The translations under genes were made by a program, and so were the position numbers. The notes under the pieces were generated by a model. It worked only from the letters and a program-made list of their open reading frames with translations, was not told the origin of the DNA and did not search any database. 58,656 nucleotides of DNA from an uncultured Alistipes sp. (GTDB lineage: Bacteria; Bacteroidota; Bacteroidia; Bacteroidales; Rikenellaceae), in contig URTU01000004.1 of the NCBI GenBank assembly GCA_900550925.1, positions 1 to 58,656 of the forward strand, given 5' to 3'. This document shows positions 26,491 through 35,357 of the stretch, in pieces (within the stretch, counting starts at the first letter, position 1; the number at the start of each line of letters is the position of its first letter).

Positions 26491-27045
26491 TTACTCCCCC
26501 TTGAATAAATCTATCTCGCCACGCTCGACCTGCCGGAAGATCTTCGACAGTTCGGCTATGACCGGCGAGATGAGTTCGATCGTGTCGGTGACGGCCCGGT
26601 TGCCTCCGTCACCCTTGATGCGGTAGAGCATCACGGCATACAGCGCCCGGAAACAGAGTTCGATGTCGCTCGTGTCGGGTTTGTGCAGCACCTCGCGCAG
26701 CCGCGGCAGGGCCGGCATCAGCCGCGCAAAGCGCCGCCGGTACTCCTCGCCGACCGGAAGCTGCATCAGTTGAAGATGAAGGTTCTGTAGATCGGCTATC
26801 AGATGCAGCGTATGGTCGAGATGGCCGTTCTGCTCCTTGCCCTCCTCGCGCAACAGGTTGCATAACTCCATGTACCACAGGAATATCTCCTGCTTGTGCT
26901 CGGGATCGGCATCCCGCTTGGCTACCAGCTGCGACCAGATCGCTTCGGGACTGAACTGCAGCGCCCGAAGAAGATCCTCGATCTGCCACAGGTAAAGTAT
27001 GTATTCGGCGATGTTCTCGCGCCGACGGTTTTGTGCTATGTCCAT
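26491..27045 (-). CDS. DUF4924 family protein
   Basis: A 184-aa all-helical cytoplasmic protein that fits DUF4924 (begins MDIAQNRRRENIAEYILYLW, with a central EIFLWYMELCNLLREEG segment). No catalytic motif, membrane segment or signal peptide is visible. The family is confined to Bacteroidota and its function is unknown; it is commonly encoded next to murA, as here, which hints at an envelope link but does not show one. Confidence 0.85.
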   Translation of the reverse strand: MDIAQNRRRENIAEYILYLWQIEDLLRALQFSPEAIWSQLVAKRDADPEHKQEIFLWYMELCNLLREEGKEQNGHLDHTLHLIADLQNLHLQLMQLPVGEEYRRRFARLMPALPRLREVLHKPDTSDIELCFRALYAVMLYRIKGDGGNRAVTDTIELISPVIAELSKIFRQVERGEIDLFKGE

Positions 27046-27068
27046 CGTATAATGTGGTTTGTCGTATG

Positions 27069-27076
27069 CAAAGGTA
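27069..27076 (-). promoter_or_regulatory. -7 element of the DUF4924 promoter
   Basis: TACCTTTG on the minus strand (27076 down to 27069), an exact match; leader of about 17 bases. Confidence 0.6.
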
Positions 27077-27184
27077 GGAATTTAACCTCGAATGCGGACA
27101 GGTAACATTCAATTTTCATGACCCGATGGTGCGGTTTTGCCATCCTCGGGGTGTCCGGGCCGACGGCGCTGTGCCCGAAAAGCG

Positions 27185-27219
27185 CAAAAAAAGGTGCGAT
27201 CCATTGACGGTCGCACCTT
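27185..27219 (-). terminator. terminator of the sugar transporter gene
   Basis: AAGGTGCGA (27191-27199) pairs with TCGCACCTT (27211-27219). Read on the minus strand the stem is followed by seven Ts. It lies 40 bases beyond the transporter stop codon. Confidence 0.92.
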
Positions 27220-27258
27220 TGCATGTATATGTTTGTAAGGTTGGAATTCGATTGCGGA

Positions 27259-28566
27259 TCAGGCGGTCGGAATATCCTTGTTGACATTCTTCGAACCGAT
27301 CAGGGCGTAGTAGAGCAGGTAAAGCAGGCCGATGACAATGACCCAGTAGCTGTTCAGGTAGCCCATGCCGCCGTCGGTGAAGTCGACGATCGCATTCTGC
27401 AGCAGCGGCAGTATACCGCCTCCGCAAACCAGTGCCATGAAGATGCCCGACGCCTTCTCGGTATATTTGCCCAGGCCTTCGACGGCCAGGTTGAAGATGC
27501 CGCCCCACATGACCGACGTGCAGAGCCCGACGAATACCAGTAGCGCCGCATTGATCGGAACGTTGACCAGTCCGAAGCCCTCGGAACCGTTGAAAACCGG
27601 CAGGTTGACCAGTACCGACGGCGACGAGAACATGGCTCCCAGTGTCAGCAGCAGACCGACGCCCGAAACAACCGTCAACATGCTCTTGGCCGAGACCTTG
27701 CTGCCGACCGCTGCTCCCAGCAGTCGTCCGATGAGCATCAGGAACCAATATGTTGCGGCTACTGATCCGGCGACGGCTTCGGCGTTGACCTCACTGCCCA
27801 GAACATTCAGGTCGGGATTCTGCAGCCATTTCTGCAGGACGTTGGGAATGCCGACCTCGACTCCGACATAGATGAAGATGGCAACGGCGCCGAGCATGAA
27901 GTGGCGGAACGACAACGGTCCGTATTTGGAAGCCGAGGCGTTACGGTCGATTGCGGGTTCGGGTTTGTTTTCGGGAATCCTGGTCAGAGCCAGAACGATG
28001 AAGGCGAAGGCAAAGATGGCCAGGGCCGCATACATCAGCGGGAAGACGTTGCTGATCTGTGCATTCTTGATGCCCTCGGGGATCAGAAGGCCCGTGAGAA
28101 TGATCACGGCCGTGCCGCAGAGTGAATTGAACGAACCGCCGGTCTGGATCAGCTGGTTACCCTTGTTTCCGCCGCCGCCCAGTTTGTTCAGCATGGGGTT
28201 CACCACCGTGTTGAGCAAACACATGGAAAATCCGGCGATGAAGGCGCCCAGAAGATATACGCCGAAACTCTCGACCGTACCCGAAAGGGTCTGGATGCCG
28301 ACGCCGATGAAGCCGACGCTGACGGCGATCAGAGCCGTCTTCTTGTAGCCGTAACGCTGAAGCATGCTGCCTGCGGGGTAGCCCATGATAGCATAGGCGA
28401 TGAAGTTGGCGAAGACGCCAAGCGTACTCATCCAGTTCGGGACGTTGAACTGGTACTTGAGGATGTCGCCCATCGGGGATGCCAGATTCGTCACGAAAGA
28501 GATCATGCCGAACAGAAAGATCATCACGATGATCGGCAGTACAAATTTTTGTTGTTTTGTTTCCAT
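27259..28566 (-). CDS. MFS sugar transporter, FucP/GluP family
   Basis: Twelve-helix major facilitator (435 aa) of the fucose/glucose-galactose:H+ symporter group: the segment NTVVNPMLNKLGGGGNKGN and the following QTGGSFNSLCG align with the FucP/GluP pattern. It probably imports a hexose or deoxyhexose across the inner membrane; the sugar is not deducible. ATG at 28566 chosen because the frame upstream starts only at a TTG and lies within the mRNA leader. It is monocistronic: promoter at 28616-28623 and a strong terminator after it. No adjacent sugar catabolic gene. Confidence 0.9.
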   Translation of the reverse strand: METKQQKFVLPIIVMIFLFGMISFVTNLASPMGDILKYQFNVPNWMSTLGVFANFIAYAIMGYPAGSMLQRYGYKKTALIAVSVGFIGVGIQTLSGTVESFGVYLLGAFIAGFSMCLLNTVVNPMLNKLGGGGNKGNQLIQTGGSFNSLCGTAVIILTGLLIPEGIKNAQISNVFPLMYAALAIFAFAFIVLALTRIPENKPEPAIDRNASASKYGPLSFRHFMLGAVAIFIYVGVEVGIPNVLQKWLQNPDLNVLGSEVNAEAVAGSVAATYWFLMLIGRLLGAAVGSKVSAKSMLTVVSGVGLLLTLGAMFSSPSVLVNLPVFNGSEGFGLVNVPINAALLVFVGLCTSVMWGGIFNLAVEGLGKYTEKASGIFMALVCGGGILPLLQNAIVDFTDGGMGYLNSYWVIVIGLLYLLYYALIGSKNVNKDIPTA

Positions 28567-28615
28567 ATGTGTGATATGTTGAGATTTAGGTTGTTTTCCG
28601 AATGTGCACAACTAA

Positions 28616-28623
28616 CAAATGTA
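28616..28623 (-). promoter_or_regulatory. -7 element of the sugar transporter promoter
   Basis: TACATTTG on the minus strand (28623 down to 28616), with TTG-rich sequence around 28642-28650 at about the -33 distance. Predicted leader about 44 bases. Confidence 0.6.
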
Positions 28624-28787
28624 AGCTTTTTTTGTGAAATAACAACAATTTTGCCGCACGGAAATATTACGAATCGTAATTGTCCGTTTACGGAGTGTGC
28701 TCCGTGGGGCGGGCATACGCAATGCACACCAAACGGCGGTGTGGATGCGGTCTGGCGTCAATCATGGCACTGCTTGACGCGACGGCT

Positions 28788-28799
28788 ACGTGATCACGT
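28788..28799. promoter_or_regulatory. 12-bp perfect palindrome upstream of the transporter promoter
   Basis: ACGTGATCACGT is a perfect dyad 165 bases upstream of the transporter -7 box, in a 250-base spacer otherwise without genes. Nearby 28756-28779 also holds a CGTCAA/TTGACG stem. It could be an operator for a regulator of sugar uptake, or a chance palindrome. Confidence 0.35.
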
Positions 28800-28878
28800 G
28801 TCCGGCGAACGAAGGGGCTTGTCCGAACAGAGGCCCGGACTCTCTTGTGAAAATGGTGGTTTTTGGGGAGGGAGTGGA

Positions 28879-29865
28879 TTATTTTTCGCGCTCGCTGATG
28901 TAGCCGCACAGCGTGGCCAGCGAATCGCGGTAGACTGATTGTGGATACCCGGACAGGATCTGCAGCGCCCGGTCGATATATGTGCGCATGACCTGCTCGG
29001 CCTCCTCCAGCCCGCCTGCCTCGATGACCATCTGCTGTATGCGCGAGATGGACTCGGGAGTCGACGAACGGCGGATCTCGTCTATGATCTCGGTGCGCCG
29101 ATCCTCGGAACTGTGCTCCAGAACCGTCAGCAACGGTAGCGTAATCTTGTGTTCGGCCAGATCGTTGCCCGAGGGTTTGCCCGTCTCGGAGGAGGGTTTG
29201 TAGTCGAGAATGTCGTCCTTGATCTGGAACGCCATGCCGATGGCGTCGCCGAAGCGGCGGAGCGTATCGACCTCCTGAAGGTCAGCCCCAACCGAAAGTG
29301 CGCCAACTGATGCGCTCGTGCCGATCAGACGGGCCGTTTTCTTGTAGATGATTTCGAGATATGTCTTCCGCGACATGTCGAGCGAACGGCTGCGGGTGCT
29401 CTGGATCAATTCGCCTTCGCACAGGTCCGAAACCGATGCTATGATATGCCGTACAATGTCGAACTGGCCGCTACGCATGCCGATGTTCATCGTCTCGGCC
29501 AGAAGGTAGTCCCCGACCAGAACAGCATTGCGCGACTGCCACCGCGCATTGACCGACGGCTTGCCTCGGCGCATGTCGGATTCGTCTATCACGTCGTCGT
29601 GTACGAGCGAAGCCGTGTGGATCATCTCCACGAGCATCGCCGCCAGAAGGCTCCTTTTGCTTGCCCCGCACGGCTCGCCCCCCTTCGCCATGCCGGCGCT
29701 CAGAAGCACAAGCATCGGCCGTATCCCCTTGCCCCGGTTGTCGATGACATACTCGATGATCGAATGCAACGGCTCGCTCTCTGCCACGTACGATTTGCGT
29801 ATGAGTGCTTCGTATTGTTGCAGATCATCTTCGATGGGGCGCCGGATGGCAGATAGCGTGGACAT
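28879..29865 (-). CDS. polyprenyl diphosphate synthase (long-chain type)
   Basis: Trans-isoprenyl diphosphate synthase (328 aa). The first aspartate-rich motif is in VHDDVIDESDMRRG and the second in DDILDY; GKGIRPMLVLL binds the allylic pyrophosphate. The small residue before the first motif (TASLVHDD) points to a medium or long product, most likely the menaquinone side chain, by analogy to IspB/HepT-like enzymes. A second prenyl synthase is at 45573-46553. A TATATTTG promoter box is just upstream, divergent from the YfhO gene. Confidence 0.9.
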   Translation of the reverse strand: MSTLSAIRRPIEDDLQQYEALIRKSYVAESEPLHSIIEYVIDNRGKGIRPMLVLLSAGMAKGGEPCGASKRSLLAAMLVEMIHTASLVHDDVIDESDMRRGKPSVNARWQSRNAVLVGDYLLAETMNIGMRSGQFDIVRHIIASVSDLCEGELIQSTRSRSLDMSRKTYLEIIYKKTARLIGTSASVGALSVGADLQEVDTLRRFGDAIGMAFQIKDDILDYKPSSETGKPSGNDLAEHKITLPLLTVLEHSSEDRRTEIIDEIRRSSTPESISRIQQMVIEAGGLEEAEQVMRTYIDRALQILSGYPQSVYRDSLATLCGYISEREK

Positions 29866-29891
29866 GATAGAGGTTTTGGTTTTATGTTCGG

Positions 29892-29899
29892 CAAATATA
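29892..29899 (-). promoter_or_regulatory. -7 element of the polyprenyl synthase promoter
   Basis: TATATTTG on the minus strand (29899 down to 29892), an exact match; leader of about 20 bases. The opposite strand carries a weaker TTACTTTG at 29944-29951 for the YfhO gene. Confidence 0.65.
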
Positions 29900-29976
29900 C
29901 GTTTATTTTTCGGGACGGAATACCTATTCCCAACTATTTTTCGTTACTTTGCACTTTATTAAGTGGAAATCAGCTT

Positions 29977-32502
29977 ATGGATTTTTTGAAAATAAAACGA
30001 TTCGGCCTCGATTACCTGTTGCCGCTCGTGCTGTTTTTCGTGCTCGCTGCCGGGTATTTCGCCCCGCAGTTCGAAGGCAAGGTCCTCCCGCAGCACGATG
30101 TCCAGCAATATGCCGGTATGACAAAGGATATTCTCGACTGCCGCGAACAGTTCGGCGAAGATCCCCAGTGGACCGGAAACATGTTCGGCGGAATGCCGTC
30201 ATACCTGATAAATACGGCCTATCCGGCCGAAGCCGTGAAAGGTTCTTTCGGCCAGATAGTAAAGGTCTTCGGACAACCGATGTCGTTCATCTTCTTCGCC
30301 ATGACCGCCTTCTGGATCATGCTGCTCATGATGGGCGTTCGCCGGCAGGCGGCTATCGTGGGGGCCGTGGCATACGGTCTGTCGACATATTTCCTGCTGA
30401 TCATAGGCGCCGGACACATTACCAAAATGTGGGCCCTGGTCTATGCCCCGCTGATGGTCGGGGCCGTGGACTACGCTTTCCGGCGAAACATGTGGGTCGG
30501 AGGCGCAATGACTGCCCTGTTCACCTCCCTCGAGATCGGCGCCGGGCATCCACAGATAACATATTACTTCATACTGGTTCTGGCCGCTATGTGGGTCAAC
30601 TATCTCGTAGCCGCCATCCGTGAAAAGTGTATGCCGCGATTCTGGCGCACGACGCTGGTCGTGGCTGCGGCGGGTATTCTTGCCGTCGGCTCGAACTTCT
30701 CCCCGCTCTGGTACACGGCCCAGCACTCTCCCGATACGATTCGGGGTGGGTCGGTGCTCGCCGAAAAGGGTGATGATGGCAGCAAGGGCCTCGACCTGCA
30801 GTATGCAACGGCATGGAGCTACGGCCGTACCGAAAGCCTCAACATGCTGATCCCTGACCTGATGGGCGGCTCATCGACAACGACATTCGCCCGGGACGGT
30901 GAACTGGCCAAGGCGCTCGACCGGTACGGGTTGAGGCAGGGGGCCTCGCAGCTGCCGATGTACTGGGGTGACCAGCCTTATACCGCCGGACCGACATATC
31001 TGGGCGCAACGGTGCTCTTCCTCGCCGTCCTCGGGTGCCTGGTGCTGTGCGGACGCAAAAAGTGGTGGATCATCGTGATAGCGATTTTGGCAGTGTTCCT
31101 GGCCTGGGGCCGGAACATGATGTGGTTCACCGAACTGTGCTTCAGGATACTGCCCGGATACGACAAGTTCCGGACGGTCTCGATGATACTCGTCGTAGTA
31201 CAGTGGTGCGTGCCGCTGCTGGCCGCTCTGGCTGTCTCGCGCCTCGCCGATGAGTCGTACGACCGCCGGCGGGCAATCCGAAACCTCGGAATCTCGGCCG
31301 GAATAGTGGGCGGCATTTGCCTTATAATAGCCCTATTCGGAGGTTCGATCTTCGACTTCGGACGATCCGAAACCGAACAGATGATGACCGAACAGTGGCG
31401 ACAGATGCTCTCCTATTCGGGTGCACAGCAATATGTCGATGCAGGTCTGCACGAAGAGCTGGGTATCGTCTCGGCCGAGGCAATGGCCGCTGAACGGGCC
31501 GATGTGATGACGGCCGATGCGTGGCGGTCGTTGATATTCGTACTCCTGACCGCCGCGGCACTGTGGCTCTACCTGCGCGGAAAGATGCGCTTCTCGGTTA
31601 CGGCCGCAGCACTGGTGGTCCTTGTGGCCGTCGACTTGATCCCGGTCGACCTGCGATTCCTGCCGCAGGATACCTTCGTCAGCAAAAGGTCCGTCAAGAT
31701 CTCCCCGACCGAGGCCGACCGGATGATCATGGCCGATACGACGTTGGGATACCGCGTGCTGAACCTTACGGTATCGCCCTTCAACGATGCCACGACATCA
31801 TATTTCCACCGCTCGGTGGGTGGATACCACGGCGCCAAGCTGAGCCGTTACCAGGACCTCATAGACAACTATCTGAGTATGGTCAACTACGGGATCGACT
31901 CGTCGGCCCGCAAGGTGCTCGACATGCTCAACACCAAATACCTGATCCGTCCGACCGGCGTCGAAGTCAATGATGCGGCATGCGGGGCGGCATGGTTCGT
32001 CGACCGTATCTATCTGGTCGAAAACCCGCGCGAAGAGATGGATGCCCTCGGGCAGATCGACCCGCATACCGAAGCTACCGTCGAGCGGCAGTTCGAGGAG
32101 CAGCTCGACGGGTTCGATACGAATGACGGGTGTGACGGCCGGATAGAGCTGACGGAGTATCGTCCCAACTATCTGAAATACCGTTACAGCGCCTCGGGAC
32201 AGGGCGTGGCCGTATTCTCGGAGATATACTACGACAAGGGCTGGAAAGCATACATAGACGGTGTGGAGGCTCCCTATTTCCGCGCCGACTACCTGTTGCG
32301 CGGCATGTCGCTCCCGGCCGGGGAACATACCGTCGAGTGGCGGTTCCGCGCTCCGGATTTCGGCCTTGTCGAGGGCGTTACGCTCACATGTTCGTTGATA
32401 ATCATCGGCGGTCTGGTGGCCGTGGTTGCCGTGGCCGTGGTGCGCCGCCGAAAATCCAGAAACAAAAACTCCTCAAACATAAACGACAATGAAGGAAAAT
32501 AA
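29977..32502 (+). CDS. YfhO family integral membrane protein
   Basis: Large polytopic protein (841 aa) with roughly a dozen transmembrane helices over the first 560 residues, a soluble C-terminal domain containing the TYSPNYLKYRY-like strand pattern (YRPNYLKYRY), and a final helix near 805-828. The family (DUF/Pfam YfhO) is related to GT-C glycosyltransferases; B. subtilis YfhO is implicated in lipoteichoic acid glycosylation. Here it probably transfers a sugar outside the membrane, which is inference. ATG at 29977 fits the promoter-like TTACTTTG at 29944. Its end overlaps ftsX by 14 bases. Confidence 0.85.
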   Translation: MDFLKIKRFGLDYLLPLVLFFVLAAGYFAPQFEGKVLPQHDVQQYAGMTKDILDCREQFGEDPQWTGNMFGGMPSYLINTAYPAEAVKGSFGQIVKVFGQPMSFIFFAMTAFWIMLLMMGVRRQAAIVGAVAYGLSTYFLLIIGAGHITKMWALVYAPLMVGAVDYAFRRNMWVGGAMTALFTSLEIGAGHPQITYYFILVLAAMWVNYLVAAIREKCMPRFWRTTLVVAAAGILAVGSNFSPLWYTAQHSPDTIRGGSVLAEKGDDGSKGLDLQYATAWSYGRTESLNMLIPDLMGGSSTTTFARDGELAKALDRYGLRQGASQLPMYWGDQPYTAGPTYLGATVLFLAVLGCLVLCGRKKWWIIVIAILAVFLAWGRNMMWFTELCFRILPGYDKFRTVSMILVVVQWCVPLLAALAVSRLADESYDRRRAIRNLGISAGIVGGICLIIALFGGSIFDFGRSETEQMMTEQWRQMLSYSGAQQYVDAGLHEELGIVSAEAMAAERADVMTADAWRSLIFVLLTAAALWLYLRGKMRFSVTAAALVVLVAVDLIPVDLRFLPQDTFVSKRSVKISPTEADRMIMADTTLGYRVLNLTVSPFNDATTSYFHRSVGGYHGAKLSRYQDLIDNYLSMVNYGIDSSARKVLDMLNTKYLIRPTGVEVNDAACGAAWFVDRIYLVENPREEMDALGQIDPHTEATVERQFEEQLDGFDTNDGCDGRIELTEYRPNYLKYRYSASGQGVAVFSEIYYDKGWKAYIDGVEAPYFRADYLLRGMSLPAGEHTVEWRFRAPDFGLVEGVTLTCSLIIIGGLVAVVAVAVVRRRKSRNKNSSNINDNEGK

Positions 32503-33370
32503 GAGACTCAAACGTCGTGTAAGAAATTCGTATATCATCTCGACGGTAAGCATCGCTCTGGTGCTCTTCCTGCTCGGTACGGTGGGTTATCTGCTCTCGG
32601 CGGCGGTCAAAACGGCCGATTCGCTTCAGAACCGCGCAATGGTGACGGTCGAACTCAAACGCGATATCCTCCCCGAACAGCGCGAAAGCATCGAAAAACA
32701 ACTCGCCGCAAAAGAGTTCGTCTCGAGCGTCGAGTTCTCCTCGAAGGAGGACAAGGCTGCTGATGAGCAGTTCCGCGAAATGTTTGGCAGCGATTTCGAA
32801 GAGGTACTCGGTGAAAACCCGCTGCTCGACTCATACGAGATCCTGCTTGACGGCGCGGCGATCGATGCCGAACAGATGGAACGGTTCGTGGGAGAGGTGA
32901 AGGACATGAAGGGTGTCAGCGATGTGGTCGTGCCGATCGGAATGGTCGAACAGATAAATTCGACAATCTCCAGTGTCCGGCTGGTACTGCTGGTCTTCGG
33001 CGCCGTGCTGCTGGTCATCTCGCTCATCCTGCTCAACAACACTATCCGGGTCTCGATCTTCTCGAAACGATACATCATAAATACCATGAAGCTGGTCGGC
33101 GCAACAAAGTGGTTCATCATGCGTCCGTTCCTGGCCAGCAGCATCGCTCAGGGTCTCTGGGCCGGCGTCGCCGCCGCAATCCTCTTCGTGACGGTCGTGT
33201 GGCGGATCGACAGGTCGATGCCCGAACTGAACTCGTTGACACAGCTCTCGCAAACCGGTGTCATCCTGGCGGCAATGATCGCCGGCGGCGTTGTAATTTC
33301 GCTTTTGTTCACTACCTTTGCAGTCAACAAGTTCGTAAACATGAAGTCAAATAAAATTCACCTGTACTGA
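32489..33370 (+). CDS. ftsX: cell division protein FtsX
   Basis: Four-helix permease-like protein (293 aa): N-terminal transmembrane helix (about 17-40), an extracytoplasmic domain (41-165), then three helices at the C-terminus. With the ATPase FtsE it activates periplasmic peptidoglycan hydrolases at the septum, in E. coli through EnvC; an EnvC-like gene is also in this window (5155-6285). ftsE is not adjacent. It starts within the end of the YfhO gene and its stop overlaps the next ATG by one base, so translation is coupled. Confidence 0.92.
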   Translation: MKENKRLKRRVRNSYIISTVSIALVLFLLGTVGYLLSAAVKTADSLQNRAMVTVELKRDILPEQRESIEKQLAAKEFVSSVEFSSKEDKAADEQFREMFGSDFEEVLGENPLLDSYEILLDGAAIDAEQMERFVGEVKDMKGVSDVVVPIGMVEQINSTISSVRLVLLVFGAVLLVISLILLNNTIRVSIFSKRYIINTMKLVGATKWFIMRPFLASSIAQGLWAGVAAAILFVTVVWRIDRSMPELNSLTQLSQTGVILAAMIAGGVVISLLFTTFAVNKFVNMKSNKIHLY

Positions 33371-33645
33371 TGAAAAACAAAATAAACAAGCCCCAGGAGC
33401 AGCCCTCCGACAACAAAATGCCCCTCTCGACCGGAAACTACCGGTTGATGCTGATCGGTTTCGCCGTGATCGTTCTGGGGTTCGTGCTGATGACCGGCGG
33501 CGCTTCGGACTCCCCCGATGAGTTCGACTACGGAATGTTCAACTTCCGGAGGATCACCCTCGCCCCGATCCTCGTACTCGGAGGGTTCGCCTTCGAGATA
33601 TACGCTATCATGAAAAACTTCAAAAACAAAAAACAGGACGCCTAA
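33370..33645 (+). CDS. DUF3098 small membrane protein
   Basis: A 91-aa protein with two transmembrane helices (about 27-45 and 65-83) separated by a short loop containing SPDEFDYGMFNFRR, as in DUF3098. The family occurs almost only in Bacteroidota and typically between ftsX and uppP, as here (stop/start overlap 1 base upstream, 3 bases downstream). An assisting role in envelope assembly is plausible from context only. Confidence 0.88.
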   Translation: MKNKINKPQEQPSDNKMPLSTGNYRLMLIGFAVIVLGFVLMTGGASDSPDEFDYGMFNFRRITLAPILVLGGFAFEIYAIMKNFKNKKQDA

Positions 33646-33648
33646 AAG

Positions 33649-34446
33649 ATGAACTACCTCGAATCAATCATTCTCGGCATCGTACAGGGCCTCACCGAAT
33701 TCCTCCCCGTCAGCAGCAGCGGACACCTCCAGCTGGCTAAGGAGCTGCTGGGCGTCTCGCTCGAAGAGAACCTCTCGTTCGACGTGGCGCTCCATGCCGC
33801 AACGGTCCTGAGTACGATCGTCGTGCTCCGGAAGCAGATAGCCGATCTAATAATGGGGCTCTTCAAATTCAAATACAACGAACAGACGGCTTATATACTG
33901 AAAATCGTGGTCTCGATGATTCCGATCGGTATCGTGGGCTTCGCATTCAAGGACCAGCTGAACGAAATGCTCGCTTCGCCCGCAATACTGGCTATTGTCG
34001 GGGCAATGCTCCTGCTGACGGCCCTGCTGCTGGCTTTCGCCTATCGGGCAAAACCGCGTGAGGGGAAAAACATATCGTATCGCGACGCTTTCATCATCGG
34101 CTGCGCACAGGCCTGCGCCGCAATGCCCGGACTCTCGCGGTCAGGCTCCACGATAGCGACCGGACTGCTGCTCGGAAACGACAAGTCGACCGTCGCACGA
34201 TTCTCGTTCCTCATGGTGCTGCCCCCGATTCTCGGCGAGGCGCTGCTGACCCTGCTCCGCGGAAGCGAGGCTCTGGGTGCAGGTGTGTCCGCCGGCGTGA
34301 TGGCCGCTGGTTTTGTGGCGGCATTCGTCGTGGGGTGTCTGGCGTGCCGGTTCATGCTCGAAATCGTCCGCCGCGGAAAACTGATCTGGTTCGCTGTATA
34401 TTGCGCCATAGCCGGTGCCGTGGCTATCATAGGATATATTTGCTAA
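33649..34446 (+). CDS. uppP: undecaprenyl-diphosphatase
   Basis: Inner-membrane phosphatase (265 aa, about eight helices) that converts undecaprenyl diphosphate to the monophosphate, recycling the lipid carrier for peptidoglycan and O-antigen. Both signature motifs are visible: GLTEFLPVSSSGHL near the N-terminus and PGLSRSGSTI near residue 160. It is the BacA type, not PAP2. Overexpression of relatives gives bacitracin resistance. It follows ftsX-DUF3098 with 3 bases between and precedes truB. Confidence 0.96.
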   Translation: MNYLESIILGIVQGLTEFLPVSSSGHLQLAKELLGVSLEENLSFDVALHAATVLSTIVVLRKQIADLIMGLFKFKYNEQTAYILKIVVSMIPIGIVGFAFKDQLNEMLASPAILAIVGAMLLLTALLLAFAYRAKPREGKNISYRDAFIIGCAQACAAMPGLSRSGSTIATGLLLGNDKSTVARFSFLMVLPPILGEALLTLLRGSEALGAGVSAGVMAAGFVAAFVVGCLACRFMLEIVRRGKLIWFAVYCAIAGAVAIIGYIC

Positions 34447-34556
34447 AAAACAGACGGCAGGCCCCTGGCCGGAACTGATCCGGAAGGAGCGCATGACGCG
34501 AGGCTTTCGCTCGATGAACGAATGCCGTGGGTCGTGCTGCCGACCACGATGACCAT

Positions 34557-35276
34557 ATGATCCAATCGACCCGAAACATCTCCGATAATACAACTGAACA
34601 GAGGCCCGATTACAATGAAGGCTACATTGCCGTGGTGGACAAACCCTACGGCTGGACTTCGACCGACGTGGTGCGCAAAATCAAGTTCCATCTGCGGCGG
34701 CTGGGGTTCCGAAACATAAAGGTGGGTCATGCCGGTACGCTCGATCCGCTGGCTACCGGAATACTGCTCGTCTGCGTGGGCAAGGCCACGAAAATGGTGG
34801 AGAAACTCCAGGCCGAGGAGAAAGAGTATGTGGCCGGTATCATGCTGGGCGCAACAACCCCGAGTTTCGACATGGAACATCCCGTCGACGCCACATTCCC
34901 GACCGAACACATAACCCGCGAGGCCGTTGAAAAGGCCCTGCAGGAGCTGTGCGGCGAACGTCTTCAGATGCCGCCGGTCTACTCGGCCAAGAAGATCGAC
35001 GGCCGCCGTGCTTACGAATATGTCCGCGAGGGAGAAGAGGCCAAGGTCCGCGCCGCGCTGATCAACATCTATGAGATGGAACTGCTCGAGTATGACATGC
35101 CGCAGATCAAGGTGCGCGTGCGTTGCAGCAAGGGTACCTATATCAGGTCGCTGGCCCGCGAAATAGGCGAAAAACTCGACAGCGGTGCACATCTCACTTC
35201 GCTGCGCCGTACTCGAAGCGGCGGCTTCACCCTCCAGAGCGCCCGAAGCATGGAGGAGATGCTTGAAAATCTTTGA
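34557..35276 (+). CDS. truB: tRNA pseudouridine(55) synthase
   Basis: Converts U55 of all elongator tRNAs to pseudouridine (239 aa). The catalytic aspartate lies in GTLDPLATGIL; the family KPYGWTS loop and the RSLAREIGE motif are present. ATG at 34557 is preferred; the frame remains open from a GTG at 34527 without family similarity. A 110-base spacer with no clear promoter follows uppP, so read-through transcription is likely. A terminator hairpin follows the gene. Confidence 0.95.
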   Translation: MIQSTRNISDNTTEQRPDYNEGYIAVVDKPYGWTSTDVVRKIKFHLRRLGFRNIKVGHAGTLDPLATGILLVCVGKATKMVEKLQAEEKEYVAGIMLGATTPSFDMEHPVDATFPTEHITREAVEKALQELCGERLQMPPVYSAKKIDGRRAYEYVREGEEAKVRAALINIYEMELLEYDMPQIKVRVRCSKGTYIRSLAREIGEKLDSGAHLTSLRRTRSGGFTLQSARSMEEMLENL

Positions 35277-35303
35277 GCCAGTGAAACAAAATACATTTTG
35301 ATG

Positions 35304-35331
35304 CGTATTATCTTTAATACGTTTTATTTTT
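35304..35331 (+). terminator. terminator after truB
   Basis: CGTATTA (35304-35310) and TAATACG (35315-35321) form a short stem with a four-base loop, followed by TTTTATTTTTTT. It may be partial, because queA 27 bases downstream has no obvious separate promoter. Confidence 0.65.
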
Positions 35332-35357
35332 TTCGGCTTAAAATCTTGGATACACAA

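Noticed and set aside
34527..34556. GTG at 34527 as the truB start
   Set aside because: The extra residues have no similarity to TruB, and an ATG in family context is at 34557.
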